Counted from the stretch's first letter, positions 9,609 to 19,129 are shown. The stretch is 64,000 nt of DNA from an uncultured Cohaesibacter sp. (GCF_963662805.1 NZ_OY759849.1:13530-77529), one strand, 5' to 3'. The notes: generated by a model from the letters alone, not told the origin. A program made the numbers and translations.

Positions 9609-9646
9609 TTTCAGACAATTTCAAAGCGCTTTGAAATTGTCTGAAA
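9609..9646. repeat. 38-bp perfect palindrome with LacI-like core
   Basis: Nineteen bases on each side pair without mismatch or loop; the left arm reads TTTCAGACAATTTCAAAGC. The centre is AAAGCGCTTT. It lies between the convergent ends of the GH94 regulatory region and the curlin-like gene, which stops 100 bases away. It could be an extended operator, a cruciform, or a terminator with no loop. Confidence 0.8.
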
Positions 9647-9748
9647 CGTTGTAGATAATCCACAGAAAGACACGTCTTACACAACAAAAAGGGGGCGCCG
9701 CGTTGCGCAGCACCCCTCTTTCAAGGTCACTCGGTCTTGCTGTGAGGC

Positions 9749-10255
9749 TCAGAACGAGCGCTGGGAAATCGCGATCATGTTGCCGGTCCCCACCTGGCTC
9801 ATGCTGACGTGATTGTTGTTGCCATATTGCTGAACGGCCGCCTGATTGCCCGTCCCCTCGATGGTGGCTTCAATCGCGTTGTTCGTGCCGTTCTGCAGGA
9901 AGGCAAACAGGTTGTGAGACCCGTTTACATCGATGCTCATGCGGTTGTTCGCACCGATCTGGGTCAATTGCCCGGGCACCAACCCACTACTTGCCAGAGG
10001 CCCCGAGAAGCTGGCGCCCAGCGGGCCGCCGTTATAGTCCCCTTCAATGGAGATATCCATCACATTGCCACTCAGCGCCCCACCCGTCAGCTCCTGACTG
10101 ATTTGCAACGCATTATGCGAACCGACAATCATCAGTTCCACGACATTGCCTTCGATGTCGGCTTGATCCATCAGCTCGATTACGTTGCCCTCGGAAGAGG
10201 CATGTGCAACCTGTGATGTCAGAAAGATGCTCAACGCCAGAAAATATTTTTTCAT
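9749..10255 (-). CDS. Curlin-repeat secreted protein
   Basis: A 168-residue protein with a signal peptide (MKKYFLALSIFLTSQVAHA, cleavage probably before SS). At residues 101-166 there are six contiguous 11-residue units starting GANN, GSHN, GTNN, GTGN, GNNN and GTGN, each with alternating hydrophobic positions and often a Gln. This is the curlin-type beta-solenoid pattern seen in CsgA/CsgB-like amyloid subunits. Looser G-N units occur at residues 23-75. The ATG has GGAGTGG upstream; an upstream 42-codon extension is not needed. No csg secretion or nucleator gene is adjacent. The protein is probably exported to the cell surface or periplasm; amyloid formation is inference. Confidence 0.7.
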   Translation of the reverse strand: MKKYFLALSIFLTSQVAHASSEGNVIELMDQADIEGNVVELMIVGSHNALQISQELTGGALSGNVMDISIEGDYNGGPLGASFSGPLASSGLVPGQLTQIGANNRMSIDVNGSHNLFAFLQNGTNNAIEATIEGTGNQAAVQQYGNNNHVSMSQVGTGNMIAISQRSF

Positions 10256-10572
10256 ATCCCACTCCTGTGCTTTTGTTGAACACATCTCAGCAGGCAAAGA
10301 TTTCACGCCACTTAATTGACCGCCCAAACCGCCCATGGGGTCGCAACCCGGAGGCGACTTCATGCCAACAAAGTAAATCAATGATTGTTTTCAACAGAAT
10401 TACAACCAAATGCAACTCCATGAATGCAAAGTCCTGATTTAGGGTCGCAAGGGCCCAATCAAGGCCTTTGCCCGACAAAGGCGTTGCGAGCAAAGGCCGA
10501 AAAAACCTTGCCTGTCAAAGGCCGGGATGCAATAGAGAAGTAACTCCGACATATCTTCCCTATAAGGCTCTC
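10256..10572. other. 317-base divergent intergenic region with short repeats
   Basis: Promoter region for the curlin-like gene (left) and the phosphatase (right). CAAAGGC occurs at 10476, 10491 and 10516 and inverted as GGCCTTTG at 10463, within 60 bases. The meaning of this repeat cluster is unknown. No gene seen. Confidence 0.5.
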
Positions 10573-11331
10573 ATGGCAAGGCGACACATTTTCATCGGCG
10601 ACGTTCACGGCATGCTCGACATGCTTGATGCCCTGCTCGAAAAGCTTGCCCTGAAAGCAGGAGACAAGGTCATCTTTCTGGGAGATCTAGTGGACAAGGG
10701 CCCGGACCCGGCCGGCGTCGTCCGCCGCGTACGCCTTCTGGTCCGAGACGCCCCCTTCCGCACCATCCTTATCGAGGGCAACCACGAAGAAGTCTATCTG
10801 CGCTACAGGCGCAACCTGCGCCAGCGCCCTGCGGTTGCCAGACAACAGGCAGAGGACCACCGTGCCCTTGTTGATCTGCATGCCACCCTGTCACACGAGG
10901 ACGCTACCTTCCTCGCCAATGCCCTGCCATTCTATCGCGTGCCCGAGCATGGCATTCTGGCCCTGCATGGCGGCGTGACAAGCGACATGCTCTCCCTGCC
11001 CCAAACCGTCGAGGAAGCCAGAGCGCTCCGTGGCAAGCAGCGAAACGCCTTTCGCAAGATTCTCTACACCCGTTTCATCGACAAGGAAGGAGGCACCTTC
11101 ATCACCAGAGGCAAGGAGAAGGACGGAGACCCCTTTTGGGCCGAGCGCTATGACGGACGCTTCGGTCACATCATCTTCGGCCACAATCCCTTTCTCGACG
11201 GTCCTGCGTTGTTTCCTCATGCCACAGGGCTGGACACGGGCGCCGTCCATGGCGGTGCGCTGACCGCCCTCAGCATTGCCGAGAATGGAAGCCGCGAGTT
11301 TGTCTCGGTCCCGCACAAATCCCTGAGCTGA
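10573..11331 (+). CDS. Calcineurin-like metallophosphoesterase (PPP-type serine/threonine phosphatase)
   Basis: A 252-residue cytosolic phosphatase. All metal-binding blocks are present: GDVHG near residue 9, GDLVDKG near 37, GNHE near 72, a later His in ALHGGV, and FGHNP near 200. This layout matches bacterial PrpA/ApaH-like enzymes, which dephosphorylate phosphoproteins or diadenosine tetraphosphate. The ATG chosen directly precedes the conserved RRHIFIGDVHG start; the longer upstream frame is not conserved-looking. It ends one base from the stop of the convergent epimerase gene, so 3' ends abut with no room for a terminator. The physiological substrate is unknown. Confidence 0.85.
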   Translation: MARRHIFIGDVHGMLDMLDALLEKLALKAGDKVIFLGDLVDKGPDPAGVVRRVRLLVRDAPFRTILIEGNHEEVYLRYRRNLRQRPAVARQQAEDHRALVDLHATLSHEDATFLANALPFYRVPEHGILALHGGVTSDMLSLPQTVEEARALRGKQRNAFRKILYTRFIDKEGGTFITRGKEKDGDPFWAERYDGRFGHIIFGHNPFLDGPALFPHATGLDTGAVHGGALTALSIAENGSREFVSVPHKSLS

Positions 11332-12342
11332 TCAAAGATTGAAATAATCCCGGTACCAGTCAACGAACCGGCCAACGCCGTCCTTCACCGGGGTATCCGG
11401 GGCGTAGCCGGTGAGTTTTTTCAAAAGGCTGGCATCGGCCCAGGTTGCCGGAACGTCTCCCGCCTGCATCGGCAGAAGATTGCGCCGCGCCGTCTTGCCC
11501 AGAGAGGCTTCGATCGCCGCGATAAAGTCTGTCAGCTGGACCGCATCCGAATTGCCGATATTGACGACACGGAACGGCGCGACGGGCGAAAGGCTGTCCC
11601 CCTCCTCCACGACACCATCATCCGGACGTTGTGGCACGGCGTCGATCAACAACCAGATGGCATGAACCAGATCCTCGACATAGGTGAAGTCGCGCTTCAT
11701 GTCGCCATGGTTATAGACATCAATCGGCTGGTCCTCAAGGATCGCCTTGGTGAACTTGAACAGCGCCATATCAGGACGCCCCCACGGGCCATAGACCGTG
11801 AAGAAGCGGAACATGGTGATCGGAAGCCCAAAGAGATGGGCATAGGAATGAGCCATGCTTTCGCTCGACTTCTTCGTCGCGGCGTAGAAGGACATCTGGT
11901 GATCAGCCTTGTCCGTCTCGCGGTAGGGCATCTCCTCATTGGCTCCATAGGCCGACGAGGTGGAGGCCAGCAGCATGTGCTGTGGCGGAAAGGCACGCGC
12001 GGCCTCCAGCAGCTCAAAGGTACCGATTATGTTGCTTTCGAGATAGGCCCGCGGGTTTTCGATGGAATAACGCACCCCGGCCTGTGCGGCCAGATGGATG
12101 ACAACATCGGGCCTTTCCTCTTCGAACAGGCTCATCAGCAATCCGGGCGTCTCGACCATGTCGTGAATGGAGCGATAGCCTTCGTTCTGCTTCAGCATCG
12201 CTTCGCGTCGACGCTTGAGCTGCACATCGTAATAGTCCGACAGACAGTCAAGACCAACGACCCGCCAGCCTTCGCTCAAGAGCTTCTGGCAAACGAAGGA
12301 ACCAATGAAACCGGCTGAACCTGTAACAAGCGCTGTGGGCAT
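11332..12342 (-). CDS. UDP-glucuronate 4-epimerase
   Basis: A 336-residue short-chain dehydrogenase-type epimerase. It has the NAD-binding GSAGFIGSF near residue 8, a catalytic Ser in STSSAYG around 125, and the YAATK catalytic Tyr/Lys around 150. LDCLSDYYDVQLKR and FTVYGPWGRPDMA are diagnostic for the UDP-glucuronate epimerase (CapI/LpsL) group. It converts UDP-glucuronate to UDP-galacturonate. It lies 10 bases downstream of the UDP-glucose dehydrogenase gene that makes its substrate, so the two form a two-step route to precursors for the capsule or LPS. Confidence 0.9.
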   Translation of the reverse strand: MPTALVTGSAGFIGSFVCQKLLSEGWRVVGLDCLSDYYDVQLKRRREAMLKQNEGYRSIHDMVETPGLLMSLFEEERPDVVIHLAAQAGVRYSIENPRAYLESNIIGTFELLEAARAFPPQHMLLASTSSAYGANEEMPYRETDKADHQMSFYAATKKSSESMAHSYAHLFGLPITMFRFFTVYGPWGRPDMALFKFTKAILEDQPIDVYNHGDMKRDFTYVEDLVHAIWLLIDAVPQRPDDGVVEEGDSLSPVAPFRVVNIGNSDAVQLTDFIAAIEASLGKTARRNLLPMQAGDVPATWADASLLKKLTGYAPDTPVKDGVGRFVDWYRDYFNL

Positions 12343-12352
12343 GGCAATCCGG

Positions 12353-13519
12353 TCAATCCGACCCGAAAAGGTCTCTGGTGAAGACCTTGTCGGTCACATC
12401 ACGGATTTCATCCGCCATGCGGTTGGCGACAATGATATCCGAGCGGCGTTTGAATTCGTCAAGGTCGGCAACGACGACCGAATTGAAAAAGCTCTCATCC
12501 TTCAGGGACGGCTCATAGACAATCACTTCGATGCCCTTGGCTTTGATCCGCTTCATGATGCCCTGAATGGAGGAGCTGCGGAAGTTGTCAGAGTTGGCCT
12601 TCATCACGAGCCGGTAAACACCGACGGTTTTGGGCCGCTCCGCGATGATCTGATCGGCGATGAAGTCCTTGCGCGTGGTGTTGGCCTCCACAATCGCGTA
12701 AATCAGGTTCTGCGGCACCTGAGAATAGTTGGCGAGCAGCTGCTTGGTATCCTTGGGCAGGCAATAGCCACCATAGCCGAAGGACGGGTTGTTGTAATGA
12801 TCGCCAATCCTCGGATCAAGCCCGACACCCTCGACAATCTGGCGCGTGTTCATGCCATTGGCCATGGCATAGCTGTCGAGCTCATTGAAATAGGCAACCC
12901 GCATGGCAAGGTAGGTATTGGCAAACAGCTTGATGGCCTCGGCCTCTGATGGATCAGTGAAGAGGATCGGCACATCCTTCTTGATCGCCCCTTCCACCAA
13001 AAGCTGCGCAAAGGTCTCCGCCCGCGCAGACCGCTCTCCGACGATGATGCGAGACGGATAGAGGTTATCGTAAAGCGCGTGCCCCTCGCGCAGGAATTCG
13101 GGCGAAAAGATCACCTGAGTGACACCCAACTCTTCTCGGACCCGCTCGACAAATCCGACAGGGATCGTCGACTTGATCACGATGGTCGCGTCAGCATTGC
13201 GCTCAACGACCGCGCGGATGACCGCCTCGACGGACGAGGTGTTAAAATAGTTCGTGTCGGGATCGTAGTTGGTTGGCGTTGCGACGACGACGAAGTCGGC
13301 ACCGGGATAGGCAACATCGGGATCTGTCGTAGCGGACAGATTGAGCTGCTTGCTGCTCAGATAGTCCTCGATCTCGGTGTCCACGATCGGGCTCTTGCGG
13401 TCATTGACGAGGCCCACCTTCTTCTGGTCGATATCGACCGCGACAACTTCATGGTTTTGCGCAAACAGAATGGCGTTGGAAAGGCCTACATATCCGATAC
13501 CGGCAACAACGATCTTCAT
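12353..13519 (-). CDS. ugd: UDP-glucose 6-dehydrogenase
   Basis: A 388-residue enzyme, the same length as E. coli Ugd and strongly similar along its length as I recall it. It shows the Rossmann motif [34 protein letters not shown] and [16 protein letters not shown], which contains the catalytic Cys. It oxidises UDP-glucose to UDP-glucuronate with NAD+. An ATG with AGAAGAG upstream was chosen over a GTG three codons earlier. It is co-transcribed with the downstream epimerase. It matches the short enterobacterial type more than the ~440-residue RkpK type common in rhizobia. Confidence 0.93.
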   Translation of the reverse strand: MKIVVAGIGYVGLSNAILFAQNHEVVAVDIDQKKVGLVNDRKSPIVDTEIEDYLSSKQLNLSATTDPDVAYPGADFVVVATPTNYDPDTNYFNTSSVEAVIRAVVERNADATIVIKSTIPVGFVERVREELGVTQVIFSPEFLREGHALYDNLYPSRIIVGERSARAETFAQLLVEGAIKKDVPILFTDPSEAEAIKLFANTYLAMRVAYFNELDSYAMANGMNTRQIVEGVGLDPRIGDHYNNPSFGYGGYCLPKDTKQLLANYSQVPQNLIYAIVEANTTRKDFIADQIIAERPKTVGVYRLVMKANSDNFRSSSIQGIMKRIKAKGIEVIVYEPSLKDESFFNSVVVADLDEFKRRSDIIVANRMADEIRDVTDKVFTRDLFGSD

Positions 13520-13981
13520 TTCAATCACTCTTCTAGCTACAAATCAAATTCGAGCGCATTTGACAGGATCGTCTTAAAGAAGATAGGACGCCCTGTCACG
13601 ACATTTCGGCCCGGCTGAAACTTAGGGGCAGTTCGGAAGATTCGGTCTCCCGATGCAATTGGCAGAATTGTCCGACTGCGTTTAAAAACAGCAAGCAACA
13701 AACACGCCACTTTTGTGATCGAATTATGAAATTCGCGCAGGTTTTCGAGATGTAACAAGAGAATAGCCGCAACCGTCATCGCCCTCCAAAGGCCTTTCGA
13801 CATTTTTTCTCCGGCAGAAACTGAGGAACAATGTCTCACAAGCTGGACGTGTCCGCCCTGTCAGCATAACTTACACCCCAAAGACTCTGACGAACTCGAT
13901 ACCGTTTGAATAAACCTTTGGGGCCAAAACCAAAGGCGCGTCAATTTCATCAAAGCGAACAAACGGCATTCTGATCATCGA
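13520..13981. other. 462-base divergent intergenic region
   Basis: This separates ugd (left) from the KpsC-like gene (right) and must hold both promoters. Two open frames on the minus strand lack a clear start site or domain. I see no strong palindrome here. Confidence 0.5.
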
Positions 13982-15088
13982 ATGGTGCCCAATGTGAAAC
14001 CAAGAAAAACTGAAACGATCCAGCACACACCGCACCGCGAACTGACAGAAAAGCAGTTTGTCATTATTGGCTTCAGCCCGTGGAAGAAGTTTTTCCTCAA
14101 GTGGCTGCCGCACCGCAAAGCCATATGGGGTCCCAACCATCTAAACATCGTGACCTTTTGGATCGCATGGCGCTGGATCATCTTGAGAAGACCGTCCGAA
14201 GTCTTCGTCTGGAGTTACAAGTGTCCCAGGTTTCTCAAAGAATTTTGCGATGAGAGAAACATCCCGTTCACACGAGTGGAGGATGGCTTCATTCGTTCGG
14301 TCGATCTGGGCATCAGGCACACCGTCCCGCTCTCTCTCTGTTTTGACCGCTCCGGCTACATGTATTTCGACGCCAATGGCCCAAGTGATCTGGAAACATT
14401 GATCGAGACCCACGATTTCCAGTCTGACCCGGATCTGATCAGTAAGGCAAAGGAGGGGATTGCCACCCTTCTGGAGACCCGGTTGAGCAAATACAACATC
14501 TCGAACGATGCTGAAGTCTTCGAACTCTATGGTCCAAAGACCAGAAAGCGGATTCTCATCATTGGTCAGGTCGACGGCGACATGTCGATCCGGCTCGGGT
14601 GCGATCAGCCGATTGACAACAACACCTTCGTCCGCACGGTGGCAGAGCAAAATCCCGACGCGCAAATCATCTACAAGCCCCATCCGGAAGTCTTGAGCGG
14701 CATGCGCAAGGACCCACCGCAGTCTGATCCCAACAAGGTAAGGGACATAGCATTGGTACTGGATGGCGACATCTCAATCGCTGATGCCTTCGATACGGTT
14801 GATGAGGTGCACACGATCACGTCTCTGGCCGGATTTGAAGCCTTGATCCGCGGCATTCCGGTCCATTGCCATGGCATGCCCTTCTATGCAGGTTGGGGCG
14901 TGACAACGGACAGGCAGGTCTGCACCCGAAGAACAGCCCGGCGCTCGGTCGAAGAGATATTTGCCGCAGCCTATATCCTCTACCCGCGTTATCGAAACCC
15001 GGAGACCAACGAGGAAATCGAGTTTCTGGAGGCGCTCAAGCTCCTCGCGGACATGAAGGCGGCTGGAGCAAAGCGCTCCTCAACCTAG
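13982..15088 (+). CDS. Single-domain KpsC-like capsule Kdo transferase (copy A)
   Basis: A 368-residue protein of the capsular polysaccharide KpsC/LipA family. Signature blocks: RVEDGFIRSVDLG near residue 98, IIYKPHPEV near 228, and SLAGFEALIRGIPVHCHGMP with FYAGWGVTTDR near 280-305. Classical KpsC has two such domains in one ~670-residue chain that build the poly-Kdo linker on lyso-phosphatidylglycerol; here there is one. A paralogue (copy B) lies at the other end of the export genes. The ATG has no strong ribosome binding site. It is probably cytosolic or peripheral to the inner membrane, acting before export. Confidence 0.8.
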   Translation: MVPNVKPRKTETIQHTPHRELTEKQFVIIGFSPWKKFFLKWLPHRKAIWGPNHLNIVTFWIAWRWIILRRPSEVFVWSYKCPRFLKEFCDERNIPFTRVEDGFIRSVDLGIRHTVPLSLCFDRSGYMYFDANGPSDLETLIETHDFQSDPDLISKAKEGIATLLETRLSKYNISNDAEVFELYGPKTRKRILIIGQVDGDMSIRLGCDQPIDNNTFVRTVAEQNPDAQIIYKPHPEVLSGMRKDPPQSDPNKVRDIALVLDGDISIADAFDTVDEVHTITSLAGFEALIRGIPVHCHGMPFYAGWGVTTDRQVCTRRTARRSVEEIFAAAYILYPRYRNPETNEEIEFLEALKLLADMKAAGAKRSST

Positions 15089-15146
15089 CCCTGAAAAGCC
15101 ATGCTCTCCCACATGAACGACATCCGGATTGCGAGAGCGACGCCGA

Positions 15147-16313
15147 TCAGGCGTGCTCCCGGATGACCGCAATGGAAATCGAGACGATGAAATACATCGC
15201 AAGGGCAATGATCGATCCCGTCACGATGATGTAGAGCCGCTGCGGATAAAGCGAACTTTCCGCCACAGTCGGCTGTTCAACCACGGTGAGGAAGCGCAGG
15301 CGGCGCCCCGTGTCGATATAGGCCTGCTCATACGATTGCAGATGGGATTTGTAACGCAAGGTCTTGTATTCGATCTCCAGCTGGATTTCCCGGAAGATTG
15401 AATCAAGCTGACTGATCGATGTACCATCCTTTGATGCAAGACGTTCCGTCTCATTCTTGATCTGCTGACCCAGAGCATCAATCTCGGCCTTGATCCTCTG
15501 AACCGTTGGCGCATTCTCCGACAACACTCCGAGACGGGATCTGAGTTCCGCCTGTTTCTGGGCCATTTCCTGTTCCAGCTTGGAGATGGTCTGTGAGATC
15601 GTCTGAGACGCGAGTTCCGTAGAATAGATCGCATTCTCGCGCTGGAAGTTTGCCAGCTTCTGGCGAACGGCAATCAGATCATTCTCCGAATCCTTCACCG
15701 CAGTATCAAAGAAGGACAATTGCGAAGACTGGATATTTTCGTTCAGCTTGTCGATGAAGGTTTGCGAATAGACCAGGATGGCATCGAGCACTTTCTTTGA
15801 AAAGTCGGCATCAAAGGTCTGTACCGAAATCTCGAGCAACTGCGCTTCGTCGTTGAATTCGGTCTGAATGCGGGCAAGATAGTAGTTATAAGCATCTTCA
15901 ACAGGAGCCCCTTCGCCAAGACGTGAGAAGAAGTCCGCATCATGACTTTCGAAATGCTTCAACAGGCCCAGCTCCTTGTCGAGCTGCAGCATCATGCCTT
16001 GCGAGTCGATGTAGGTCTTAAGAACCAGAATGTCGCGTGAAGATCCCGCCCCCGTCACACCGAACAGGGACAGATCCAACGGATTGGTTTGGGTCTGCTC
16101 TTCGGTGATATAGACCGACGCGTGGCTCTCATACCGGTCCGTTGCAATCAAGAATGCATAAATCACCAGCACGACGACCGGAACAACGAGCAACAACAGG
16201 ATAAGGAACCTGCCGAGCGTTAGCGACGACCTGAAGTCCCCCAATAGCTGTTTTGTATCTTCAATCATTCTCTTCAGGCTCTCGTTATCACTCTCGGACG
16301 TCAGCACAGGCAC
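15147..16313 (-). CDS. KpsE/CtrB-like capsule export inner-membrane protein
   Basis: A 388-residue polysaccharide co-polymerase-type protein. It has a transmembrane segment near residues 35-58 (LILLLLVVPVVVLVIYAF), a long periplasmic region rich in coiled coil (about 190-310), and a second transmembrane segment near the C-terminus (365-385). The conserved YPQR near 357 is typical. It links the KpsMT exporter with the outer-membrane KpsD-like protein. The GTG start lacks a good ribosome binding site; an ATG 15 codons later is an alternative. It is 10 bases downstream of the ATPase gene in the export operon. Confidence 0.85.
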   Translation of the reverse strand: MPVLTSESDNESLKRMIEDTKQLLGDFRSSLTLGRFLILLLLVVPVVVLVIYAFLIATDRYESHASVYITEEQTQTNPLDLSLFGVTGAGSSRDILVLKTYIDSQGMMLQLDKELGLLKHFESHDADFFSRLGEGAPVEDAYNYYLARIQTEFNDEAQLLEISVQTFDADFSKKVLDAILVYSQTFIDKLNENIQSSQLSFFDTAVKDSENDLIAVRQKLANFQRENAIYSTELASQTISQTISKLEQEMAQKQAELRSRLGVLSENAPTVQRIKAEIDALGQQIKNETERLASKDGTSISQLDSIFREIQLEIEYKTLRYKSHLQSYEQAYIDTGRRLRFLTVVEQPTVAESSLYPQRLYIIVTGSIIALAMYFIVSISIAVIREHA

Positions 16314-16323
16314 GCTTGTGGAC

Positions 16324-16998
16324 CTAGTCTTCCGTCTCTTCCAGATTCTTCAGATATTGCTCAAGCGCATCGGGAAAATTGTCATAGATGGTAGCCGTGC
16401 CCTTATTCAGCACGAGGCCCATGTTGCACTCATCGGTCAGTTCTTCAAGGTTATGCGACACCTTGATGAACCCCGACTTCTTGCGCTTTTCCTTGAAGAC
16501 CGCCGCACTCTTCTTGCGGAAGTTCTTGTCCCCCACAGCGGTCAGTTCGTCAATGATGTAGCAATCGAATTCGAACGACATGGCAATGCCGAAGTTTAGA
16601 CGCGCACGCATACCAGATGAATAGGTGCGCACCGGCATTTCGAAATACTTCCCGATCTCGGAAAACTCGCGAATTTCATCGACAATGGCCGGAATCTCGC
16701 GGTGCGGCACCCCTTGAATCTGACAGGCGAAGCGGGCATTTTCCTTGCCCGTCAGGGAGTTCTGCATCGAGGACGCAAGCCCCATGGGCCAAGAGATTGT
16801 CCCGGTCCGGTGAATACGTCCGTGATTTGGAACGTCGACACCTGACAGCAGCCGCATCAATGTGGATTTACCTGCCCCGTTCGGCCCTAGCACCCCGAGC
16901 TGCGCACCGTCGGGAATGGTGAAAGACGCGTCTCTCAACACATAATGCCGTCCGTGCGGTGTGGCGTAGAATTTTGATACTTTCTCAAGCCGGATCAT
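16324..16998 (-). CDS. Capsule ABC exporter ATP-binding protein, KpsT-like
   Basis: A 224-residue ATPase, the usual KpsT/CtrD size. Walker A is GPNGAGKST near residue 39, the signature is YSSGMRARLNFG near 125, and Walker B is CYIIDE near 146. It powers export of lipid-linked capsular polysaccharide through the KpsM-like permease. Its ATG overlaps the permease stop by 4 bases (ATGA), indicating coupled translation. Confidence 0.92.
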   Translation of the reverse strand: MIRLEKVSKFYATPHGRHYVLRDASFTIPDGAQLGVLGPNGAGKSTLMRLLSGVDVPNHGRIHRTGTISWPMGLASSMQNSLTGKENARFACQIQGVPHREIPAIVDEIREFSEIGKYFEMPVRTYSSGMRARLNFGIAMSFEFDCYIIDELTAVGDKNFRKKSAAVFKEKRKKSGFIKVSHNLEELTDECNMGLVLNKGTATIYDNFPDALEQYLKNLEETED

Positions 16999-17798
16999 TT
17001 CATCAACAACCTGAACCGATAAATGAAATAGAGTGCAAACCCGATCCCCAACAGACCGATCGTCACAAACACGGGATAGGCCAGATTATACTCTGGAAAC
17101 AGCCTGACCCCGAAAGCGCCATGCCGAAACCCTTCGATCAGATGAACCAGAGGATTGTAGGCCAAAAGCTGCCTGACGGTCTGTGGCATTTCGTTCATGG
17201 AGAACATAACCCCGGACAGGATCATCAACGGCATCGAAACAATATTGACGAACTTCAGAACGCTCTCGTTGATCGTTCCGAAAATAGTCAGGGGCAAGGA
17301 CACACCCAATCCGAACAGAAAGGCGATAATCAGGGTCGTCACACACAGCAGCGGATCAGGAAATTCCGGATAATCACCCAAGATCCACCAAACAACAAAA
17401 ACGAGCAGGATGCTGGCCAGAAGATGGAGCCAGCAGGACAGAATGAAACGCGCTATGATCGTGTCGATCGGTTTGACCTGCGGATAGTTGAGCAGGCCCT
17501 GATTTGACGAGATCGACTGGGGGATAAAGTTGATACCCGGCCGGAAGGCATTGAAGATCACAAAGCCCATCCCGATGAAAAGCACGACGTCGATCTGGTG
17601 AATTTCGGTGGTCCCAGAGGCAAGGCGAATGAACGCCATCATGACCATGCTCGTCATCGGCTGCACCAGCGTCCAGAACAAGCCGATACGGCTCTTGCCA
17701 AGCCTGATCTTGAATTCCTTGAAAACGAGTGCCCAGATGGCGGAGCGCTGGCGATAGGCTCCGCGTTTCAACTGGGGCCAATCAAGATCTACAATCAT
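16995..17798 (-). CDS. Capsule ABC exporter permease, KpsM-like
   Basis: A 267-residue ABC-2 type membrane protein with about six hydrophobic helices. KSRIGLFWTLVQP near residue 35 is a characteristic motif of polysaccharide exporter permeases. It forms the inner-membrane channel with the overlapping ATPase. It is the first gene of the permease-ATPase-KpsE run on the minus strand; the KpsD-like gene lies 206 bases upstream on the same strand. Confidence 0.92.
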   Translation of the reverse strand: MIVDLDWPQLKRGAYRQRSAIWALVFKEFKIRLGKSRIGLFWTLVQPMTSMVMMAFIRLASGTTEIHQIDVVLFIGMGFVIFNAFRPGINFIPQSISSNQGLLNYPQVKPIDTIIARFILSCWLHLLASILLVFVVWWILGDYPEFPDPLLCVTTLIIAFLFGLGVSLPLTIFGTINESVLKFVNIVSMPLMILSGVMFSMNEMPQTVRQLLAYNPLVHLIEGFRHGAFGVRLFPEYNLAYPVFVTIGLLGIGFALYFIYRFRLLMK

Positions 17799-18004
17799 GT
17801 TTCAAATGCTCTCAACGGCGCCCGACTTCGAATCAACATCATAAAGCAATGTATTTTTGGCAAGCTTTGGGCAACCAGACAACCCGGAGCAATCCGTCCA
17901 CCCGATTCAGGGAAAACAGACCCCATAAGTCTTAACACCCAGAGAGGATAGCCTACAACAGGCTAATCCCACATGGCGCCTTGAGAGCTCAGGTGCCCCA
18001 AACC

Positions 18005-19129
18005 CTAGTTGAACGCCTTGACCGTGCCGGTTACGTTGCCGACCGACGACGTCGCCATTCCGATCAACTGCAGGATCTTCGAAATCTCGACCGCCTTGGC
18101 GTTGGTAACAAAGACCGAATCCTTGTCTCTGAGATGGAAGGACTGCGCATAGAAATAGGATTGTGCGTGCTTCATGTTGATCCGATAGATCGTCGGCACC
18201 TGACCACGGACAGTGCGGCTGTAAGGCATCCCCAGAGTATCAAGAACCTTGGGATCCTCATAGCGGAACACGAAGACGCCGGTTGCATCGGCACGTTCGT
18301 CGATCAGGCCACCGGCAGCGGCAATCGCCTCAAGAACGGAAATAGTGCTTGTCTCGAACGGGTAGATGGACGGAAGCTTGACCGCACCCAGAACCGTGAA
18401 GCGTTGCGGCTCATGGGATACATAGATCCGGTCACCGCGCGATACGTAAATGTTTTCTGCAGGCTGCTCGATGATCGTCTTCATCATCTGAATGCCCTGC
18501 TGCTTGCCGCGCATCAGCGTGACATAGGTCTCACGAGCAGGATATCGGGTGCCTCCAGCAAGCGCCACGAGATCCATCAGGCGCAGGTTTTCGGAGGTGA
18601 CCGGATAGATTCCTGGTTTGGCAACATCGCCACTCAATGTCGCAACGTTGCTTTCATTCTGTTTGACCATCACCATGGCCTGCGGCTGAATGGCCTTGCC
18701 TTCGAGATTCTCGACAATCAGATCCTGAATTTGCAGCGGTGTCTTGCCCTTGACCTTGATCAGGCCAGCATAGGGGATCGAGATGTCGCCATTGGCGTCG
18801 ACTTCCACACTGGGGAAACTTGCACTCTTGCCATTGTCGCTCGAAAACAGACCGCCGCGATCAGCCTCATGCACGGTAACCGTAAGAACGTCGCCCACCC
18901 CAACGGTCGAAACCGTGTGACGGCGGCGCGAGTTTGAAAACTGTTTGGACAGGCCGACCGGTTGGAACGCGGACAGGCTATCGACCACCTCTGCGTTCAC
19001 GTCCACGATGACGTAGTCCTGCTCGTTGCTCTGCTGCTTAATCTCCCCGCTCGTAGGCCCTTCACGAGGAGTGATGGCGCATGCGGAAACCGCGATGGAG
19101 AGTAAGAGAACACTCAAAATTCTAAACAT
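18005..19129 (-). CDS. Outer-membrane polysaccharide export lipoprotein, KpsD/CtrA/Wza-like
   Basis: A 374-residue protein with a lipoprotein signal peptide (SVLLLSIAVSAC, lipid Cys near residue 18). A polysaccharide export (Poly_export) domain starts VGVGDVLTVTVHEADRGG near 95. Repeated SLBB-type segments follow, for example GDVAKPGIYPVTSENLRLMDLVA and LGAVKLPSIYPFE. It should form the outer-membrane exit of the capsule export complex. The ATG is preferred because it gives a standard lipoprotein leader; a TTG 16 codons upstream is possible, and ribosome binding sites are weak for both. Confidence 0.88.
   Translation of the reverse strand: MFRILSVLLLSIAVSACAITPREGPTSGEIKQQSNEQDYVIVDVNAEVVDSLSAFQPVGLSKQFSNSRRRHTVSTVGVGDVLTVTVHEADRGGLFSSDNGKSASFPSVEVDANGDISIPYAGLIKVKGKTPLQIQDLIVENLEGKAIQPQAMVMVKQNESNVATLSGDVAKPGIYPVTSENLRLMDLVALAGGTRYPARETYVTLMRGKQQGIQMMKTIIEQPAENIYVSRGDRIYVSHEPQRFTVLGAVKLPSIYPFETSTISVLEAIAAAGGLIDERADATGVFVFRYEDPKVLDTLGMPYSRTVRGQVPTIYRINMKHAQSYFYAQSFHLRDKDSVFVTNAKAVEISKILQLIGMATSSVGNVTGTVKAFN

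Larger units (their letters stand above)
9147..9748. other. 602-base intergenic region upstream of GH94 gene
   Basis: No convincing gene. It holds the GH94 promoter side, an AAGCGCTT palindrome at 9272-9279, and a 38-bp perfect palindrome at 9609-9646 with the same core. The remainder is comparatively AT-rich with no repeat that I could define. Short open frames here lack ribosome binding sites and family features. Confidence 0.6.

Noticed and set aside
9434..9634. 66-codon open frame on the plus strand
   Set aside because: It runs into the 38-bp palindrome and has no ribosome binding site; chance frame.
13537..13839. 100-codon open frame on the minus strand upstream of ugd
   Set aside because: No good start or domain. 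It covers the region where the ugd promoter must lie.
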